Assembly: GCF_000250635.1 (NCBI RefSeq)
Contig: NC_016940.1
Coordinates: forward strand, 3,472,501 to 3,536,500
Length of the DNA stretch: 64,000 bases
Reading direction: 5' to 3'
Origin: Saprospira grandis str. Lewin
GTDB taxonomy: Bacteria > Bacteroidota > Bacteroidia > Chitinophagales > Saprospiraceae
This document shows, piece after piece, positions 60,601-64,000 of the stretch. The notes below the pieces were generated by a model, which did no database searches, was not told the origin of the DNA, and saw only the letters and a program-made list of their open reading frames with translations. The position numbers were made by a program, and so were the translations under genes. Position 1 is the first letter of the stretch. The number at the start of each line of letters is the position of its first letter.

Positions 60601-61212
60601 AAACTTCAAGAGCTGCTGATTGATGTCTTCCTGGCTAATGCCCAGACCATCAATATTTTCTAGCCCTCGGTGTCTTTGGATTTCAATGTAGAAATCCTCC
60701 CCAAAAAGGTCGAGCCACCACTTGAGTTTTTGCTCGGCCTCCTCCACTTTGCCGTGCATAATGGCTTGGGGAATCTCGGCCCCAATACAGCAGCTAGTGG
60801 CAATCAGGCCCTCATGATATTTTTCAATCAGCTCCTTATCAATTCTAGGGAATTTGGAGTAGAGCCCTTCAATAAAGCCCAGCGAACAAAGCTTGGATAG
60901 GTTTTGATAGCCCTGCTGGTTTTTGGCCAATAACAACTGATGAAAACGGCGGTCTCGCTCGCCTTTGGCCTTAGAAAAACTGCGGCGATGCCGGTCTTCT
61001 ACCAAATAAAATTCACAGCCGACAATGGGTTTTAGGTTTCGTTTTTCGGCCTCGGCCACAAACTTAAAGGCCCCAAACATATTTCCATGGTCGGTCAAAG
61101 CTACGGCTTTCATCCCATCTGCAGCCGCCTTATCCATCATCACCCCAATGTTCGAAGCCCCATCGAGCAAAGAAAATTGCGTATGACAATGTAGATGTAC
61201 AAAATCTTCCAT
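57682..61212 (-). CDS. dnaE: DNA polymerase III, alpha subunit
   Basis: Catalytic subunit of the replicative polymerase. 1,176 residues, typical of DnaE1. N-terminal PHP domain (HCHTQFSLLDG, ALTDHGNMFG), then the C-family polymerase core with SVGPGRGSAAGS and the metal-binding DIDIDFDD. Then come the tandem helix-hairpin-helix (KLDFYATPKGRIRFGLSALKGVGQGPVEAIL) and a C-terminal OB-fold (GIVDEVEHRVSKKGKSFAFVTVEDYTG). No intein or exonuclease domain is seen. Single-gene unit with its own terminator. Confidence 0.98.
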   Translation of the reverse strand: MEDFVHLHCHTQFSLLDGASNIGVMMDKAAADGMKAVALTDHGNMFGAFKFVAEAEKRNLKPIVGCEFYLVEDRHRRSFSKAKGERDRRFHQLLLAKNQQGYQNLSKLCSLGFIEGLYSKFPRIDKELIEKYHEGLIATSCCIGAEIPQAIMHGKVEEAEQKLKWWLDLFGEDFYIEIQRHRGLENIDGLGISQEDINQQLLKFAKKYDVKVIATNDSHYVEEDDWTAHDMLLCINTGSLVQDEKRFKFSSSDYYFKSRQQMNNLFLDRPDSIANTMEIYDKIDKLKLARDVLLPAFPLPQEFKTQDDYLRHLTYEGAKRRYGSITPAIKERLDFELEVIRQSGYPGYFLIVQDFTTVARELKVSVGPGRGSAAGSAVAYCVGITNVDPIKYDLLFERFLNPSRVSMPDIDIDFDDVGREKVIQYVIDKYGQNQVAQIITYGSMAARSSLRDVGRVMDVPLPEVDRVAKTFPSHLSATLKKVLGKDGVDPKLLGKLNSDEKAQAEEFRQLAAGQDTIGEMIRNAKKLEGSIRSTGIHACGVVITPDDITNYVPVTVAKDSNLLVSQFDNSVAEDAGLLKMDFLGLKTLSIIKDAVAMIKENHGVDIEPDELPLDDPKTYELFQRGETVGIFQYESAGMQKHMRALEPTTFADLIAMNALYRPGPLQYIPEFIDRKHGRKPIVYDLPDMEEYLAETYGITVYQEQVMLLSQKLAGFSKGEADTLRKAMGKKKKKLIDQMFPKFEKGGVERGHPKDVLKKIWQDWEAFASYAFNKSHSTCYAFVAFQTAYLKAHYPAEFMASVLSHNKDNMESVSFFIAECKAQGVDVLGPDVNESKLDFYATPKGRIRFGLSALKGVGQGPVEAILEAREEAAFTDLVDMTQRINLRAANRRCFESLVLGGAMDAFGLPRAAYFAPYDERQSYLEAVIKYGNAFQKQKNDFSQSLFGATAMEESMPPPKVPEADPWPLLTRLKKEKEVAGFYLSGHPLDDYKLAVQRLCKPINEMDQYKNREMAIGGIVDEVEHRVSKKGKSFAFVTVEDYTGRYRMGLFGENYLKFRHLLNLDAVIYIKGKYQPRWNNPHEFELRINEIRLMDAVSEEKIRGVTINLPIQQLNEQLMEQLDYVCSKHPGEQELEVNLLDLEERLKLTLLSKNRRISADDAFVDALKKLGLEYKLSS

Positions 61213-61348
61213 CCTTCCTATTTTTTTGAGTGCTACACAACATACAAAAGCACATTTGGATGGCCAAAGGCTTGCAACTTTTTGTTTTTTTTATGCCTTC
61301 AGACTTGATTTCTTCCTTTTTTTGGCTTTCTATTTTTCGGTTTTTTTT

Positions 61349-61472
61349 GGGGCCCGCGGCCAGCAAGCTGGCCGCCGCTATGCTGCGGGGCTCGCTCTTC
61401 GCTCGGCCCTTCAGGCTCCACTTCGTTTCGCCTTCGGTCTGGCCTTCGGCCACCCCTCCGCAGCGCTGGGCC
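61349..61472 (+). repeat. GC-rich intergenic element, GCE copy 19
   Basis: Follows eight T. GGGGCCCGCGGCC variant with insert GGCCAGCAAGCTGGCC and the TTCAGGCTCCACTTCG segment shared with copies 8 and 10; right end CAGCGCTGGGCC. Confidence 0.87.
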
Positions 61473-61550
61473 GCTCATCCTGAGTTCTTGCTTTTGGGCT
61501 GTTTTCTTCGGCGGCTGGGCCTTGCTCCAAGAAATGGCCGAAGGCCATTC

Positions 61551-61662
61551 GGCCTAGGGGCCTGAAAGGGTGGCCGCAGGCCAGACCGAAGCCCGAAGGG
61601 CTGAAGGGCCGAGCAGACTTGCGAGCCCTGCAAGGGCCCGGCCGCCAAAGGCGGCAGGCCCC
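61551..61662 (-). repeat. GC-rich intergenic element, GCE copy 20
   Basis: Reverse orientation and facing copy 19 across 78 bp, so the pair could fold into one long inverted repeat. Ends GGCAGGCCCC followed by seven A. Inserts are GGCCGCAGGCC and GCCCGAAGGGC. Confidence 0.85.
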
Positions 61663-61747
61663 AAAAAAATAAAAAGAGATGAACTAAAATGCAGAAGGTG
61701 TAGTTTTCGACCCTTTAAAACATGGCCAAAAGGCTAAAAAAGATCAG

Positions 61748-63328
61748 ATGAAAAAAATATTACTTATTAGTTATTGTCTTTCTTTGTCTATGTATTTGTT
61801 TGGACAGGAAAAGCCCGTTATTCTCTTTTTACTTGATGACCCAATGATTGAAAAAACGGAGGAGATTCAGGCAAAAATTGAGGCACAGTCTCTTTCTTTT
61901 GAGCTAGATACGATTCTGTATAGTACTGAGTTGTTTAAAGAACATTTTTTGGGCAAAAAAGGGGATCGCTTTTATCTAATGAATTTTGCTGGCCAACAAT
62001 ACCTATTTGCAGAAGATTTGGCCCAGGCAGATACGGCCACAGAAGCCCTTATTTTGCGGGAGCCAATGGATTTTCCCAAGGAAATTGGGCAGCTCAAAAA
62101 TTTGAAGTATTTGCAACTCAACCTCAATGGAGATATGGGGGCCGAAATTGGCCAATTGCAAGAATTGCAGACCCTTCAGCTTTGGCAAAACCAAGGCGGG
62201 CGCTTTTCTTCGGCCATCAGAAAGCTACCAAAACTCGAAAACTTGATACTTTCGGGCTGCTCTACTTTGCCTTGGCCGCTTTATCAGCTTAAATCTCTGA
62301 AAAAACTAAGCATTGAGCTCAATACAGAAATAACTTTGTCTAGAAGCATCAATCAATTGAGCCAATTGGAGGAGCTCTCTTGGACCTACAGCAGTTTGGA
62401 GCGTTTGGATGGAAATATGGCGATATTCAAAAGGCTTAAACGCCTTAATTTAGAGCGGAATAGTTTGAATAGTCTTCCCCCTACAATTGGAACTTGGAAG
62501 AATTTGAGGGAGCTGAGGCTCTCCGAAAATAATCTAGAAACTTTGCCCAAGGCCATCGGGCAATGCCAAGCCTTGGAGCAGCTGATTATTCAGGATAACG
62601 CTTTGGCGACTTTGCCCGAAAGTATGGGCCAACTTAAGCAGCTCAAAACCTTAGCATTGCAAGGAAACCAATTGGAGCGCCTGCCCGCTGGCCTTATGCA
62701 GGCAGAGGCTTTGCGCATTTTGCGTTTGGGGGATAATCAGCTTAGGCAATTGCCCGAAGAGATAGGAAATTTAAAGCAGTTGAAGGTCCTTAACTTGGGG
62801 GAAGATCCCCTTTCGGAGGGGAACCAATTAGTGAGTCTACCCAATAGTTTGGGGCAGCTGCAGCAGTTGGAAGAGTTGATCGTGAACAACAATAGACTAA
62901 GCAGCTTACCCAAGAGCCTGGGAAATTGTCAATCAATACGAAAAATAGAGTTAATCAATAATCAATTGAGGACTTTGCCTAGCAGTTTTGGACAGCTTGA
63001 AAAACTAGAGGTTTTGCTTTTAAGAGGAAATCGCCTCCAAGCCTTGCCCGATAGTTTGTCTGGGCTCCGCTCGCTAGAATGGTTAGATCTGTCTAACAAT
63101 AACCGCTTGAGGGCTCTACCTGAAGATATAGGAAGGCTAGATCAGTTAAAAAATCTCGATATTTCTGGAACGGGAATTAAGCATCTGCCCAAAAGTATAG
63201 AAAATTTATATTCACTGGAGTTTCTAGTTATCCATAAAGGACAAATTTCAGAAGAAGAGCTAAGGCGGATTCATAAGTCTCTGCCTTCCTTAACGACTTA
63301 TCTCGTTGAAAAAGAAAATCGACTTTAA
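61748..63328 (+). CDS. Exported leucine-rich-repeat protein
   Basis: 526 residues. Signal peptide MKKILLISYCLSLSMYLFGQ. Residues about 110-510 hold roughly 16 leucine-rich repeats of 23 residues with the consensus LPxxIGxLxxLxxLxLxxNxL, for example LPKAIGQCQALEQLIIQDNAL and LPEEIGNLKQLKVLNLG, forming a curved binding surface. There is no kinase, GTPase (Roc) or sorting domain after the repeats. Such proteins usually mediate protein binding; this one is probably periplasmic or surface-located. The partner is unknown. Confidence 0.92.
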   Translation: MKKILLISYCLSLSMYLFGQEKPVILFLLDDPMIEKTEEIQAKIEAQSLSFELDTILYSTELFKEHFLGKKGDRFYLMNFAGQQYLFAEDLAQADTATEALILREPMDFPKEIGQLKNLKYLQLNLNGDMGAEIGQLQELQTLQLWQNQGGRFSSAIRKLPKLENLILSGCSTLPWPLYQLKSLKKLSIELNTEITLSRSINQLSQLEELSWTYSSLERLDGNMAIFKRLKRLNLERNSLNSLPPTIGTWKNLRELRLSENNLETLPKAIGQCQALEQLIIQDNALATLPESMGQLKQLKTLALQGNQLERLPAGLMQAEALRILRLGDNQLRQLPEEIGNLKQLKVLNLGEDPLSEGNQLVSLPNSLGQLQQLEELIVNNNRLSSLPKSLGNCQSIRKIELINNQLRTLPSSFGQLEKLEVLLLRGNRLQALPDSLSGLRSLEWLDLSNNNRLRALPEDIGRLDQLKNLDISGTGIKHLPKSIENLYSLEFLVIHKGQISEEELRRIHKSLPSLTTYLVEKENRL

Positions 63329-63336
63329 TGTAGCCT

Positions 63337-63366
63337 AGGGCGGAGATTTTTCTCCGCCCTTTTTTT
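63337..63366. terminator. Terminator after the LRR protein gene
   Basis: AGGGCGGAGA and TCTCCGCCCT pair perfectly around TTTT, followed by seven T. Confidence 0.92.
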
Positions 63367-63442
63367 ATGCCCTTCCCAAAATTGGCACAAAATAAGGTAA
63401 GCTTATGGCCAAAATGGACCTACCCTCAAAATAGAGAACCGC

Positions 63443-64000
63443 ATGAAAGCAACAGAAAAAATAAAGCACCTTCATCTTCGGGCGGGCTTTGGCCTGCGGC
63501 CCGAAGAATGGGCCAAAAAAAGAAAGGAACCCCTAAACCAACAAATAGACGCCCTTTTCAAACAGACAGAGGCCCAGCCTTTTCGAGCCCTAGATTTCCC
63601 CTTTCCCAAAGATCCCAAAAGCCTGAGCAAGAAAAAACGCAGAGAACTGCGCAAAAAGTCGAGAAAACTCCGCAATCAGGTCAATAACCAATGGATAGAG
63701 CGGATGATTCGGCCCAAAAAGGAGAGTCCTTTACTCGATAAAATGGCCTTGTTCTGGCATGGGCATTTTGCCTGCGAGCCTAAATTGCATCATCATGCAG
63801 AGGAGTATTTGGCGGCCATTCGGCAGCATGCCTTGGGCAATTTTAAGGATTTGCTTCTGGCGGTCTCCAAATCTACCGCCATGATTTTGTACCTCAACAA
63901 TCAGCAAAATCGCAAGAAAAAACCCAATGAAAACTTTGCCCGAGAACTGATGGAGCTCTTCACTTTGGGGCGGGGCCATTATAGCGAGCAAGATATTAAG
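63443..64000 (+). CDS. DUF1800 family protein, 3'-truncated by the window edge
   Basis: The start MKATEKIKHLHLRAGFG, then 186 codons open to the last base. The opening HLHLRAGFGLRPEEW, then LLDKMALFWHGHFACE and ARELMELFTLGRGHYSEQDIK, are hallmarks of the DUF1800 family, which usually precedes a DUF1501 partner gene. The family is widespread in Bacteroidota and other phyla; function unknown. Full-length members are about 450-600 residues, so most of this protein lies outside the window. No export signal is seen. Confidence 0.93.
   Translation, partial: MKATEKIKHLHLRAGFGLRPEEWAKKRKEPLNQQIDALFKQTEAQPFRALDFPFPKDPKSLSKKKRRELRKKSRKLRNQVNNQWIERMIRPKKESPLLDKMALFWHGHFACEPKLHHHAEEYLAAIRQHALGNFKDLLLAVSKSTAMILYLNNQQNRKKKPNENFARELMELFTLGRGHYSEQDIK

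Overview
The window reads as chromosome from a member of the Bacteroidota. The evidence is a Bacteroidota-type promoter (TTTG ... TATATTTG) ahead of a tRNA, a secreted esterase ending in a type IX secretion sorting domain, a DUF6913-like gene next to dapA, and the near absence of Shine-Dalgarno sequences. The dense GC-rich intergenic repeats recall Saprospira grandis (Saprospiraceae). That genus is my recollection, not something proved here.

Layout. 1-4470 (minus): NAD+ synthetase (runs off the edge), then a compact operon of an unknown protein, accA, a DUF6913-like protein and dapA. 4552-8426: an AT-rich island with an orphan Rhs C-terminal tip, a putative membrane immunity protein and a lipoprotein, set between near-identical repeat blocks. 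8434-12734 (minus): M3 oligopeptidase, membrane protein, AraC regulator, short-chain dehydrogenase. 12789-15904: a repeat and IS zone. An IS256-family element is split by a 275-bp MITE carrying the same termini, followed by 17 copies of a 42-bp repeat. 15981-19665: a protein joining an N6-adenine-methyltransferase-like domain to a histidine kinase, then a response-regulator-like protein; this is the most unusual gene pair here. 19672-21365: a Tn5/IS50-like IS inside a GC-rich repeat. 21493-27189: mainly housekeeping genes (hslR, YraN, sugar-phosphate isomerase, lipB, RluD-type synthase). 27330-38163 (minus): methyltransferase plus FAD reductase, CoA-binding protein, hemE-ppk1, a 16-copy 41-bp palindromic array, 5'-nucleotidase, ABC exporter, aspartate kinase. 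38575-40184: OmpA-like protein and a tRNA Ser-Pro-Ser cluster. 40234-44623: a defence-like accessory region with an AAA ATPase, a broken DUF4276 partner and two probable PD-(D/E)XK proteins. 44783-48254: secreted esterase, HhH protein, Rpn-type nuclease. 48673-56421: a type I restriction-modification locus (hsdR, hsdM, hsdS) pushed apart by MITE-core arrays, an IS200-like/RAYT transposase and a GC-rich repeat. 56478-57663: MITE fragment, 21-bp array, hairpin modules. 57682-61212 (minus): dnaE. 61349-64000: paired GC-rich repeats, a leucine-rich-repeat protein and the start of a DUF1800 protein.

Repeats dominate the intergenic space. One GC-rich element family, called GCE here, occurs about 20 times in 64 kb, in both orientations. 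Its GGGGCC end abuts a T-tract in nearly every copy. GCE plus orientation means it reads GGGGCCTCCGC ... GCTACG ... CTCGC ... TCGGCCC ... GGTCTGGCC ... CATCGCTAGGCC. A second family comprises IS256-type terminal repeats and MITE cores built on CCTAGGGACAAGCCCCTAGG. Positions and translations were worked out by eye; no database search was run.
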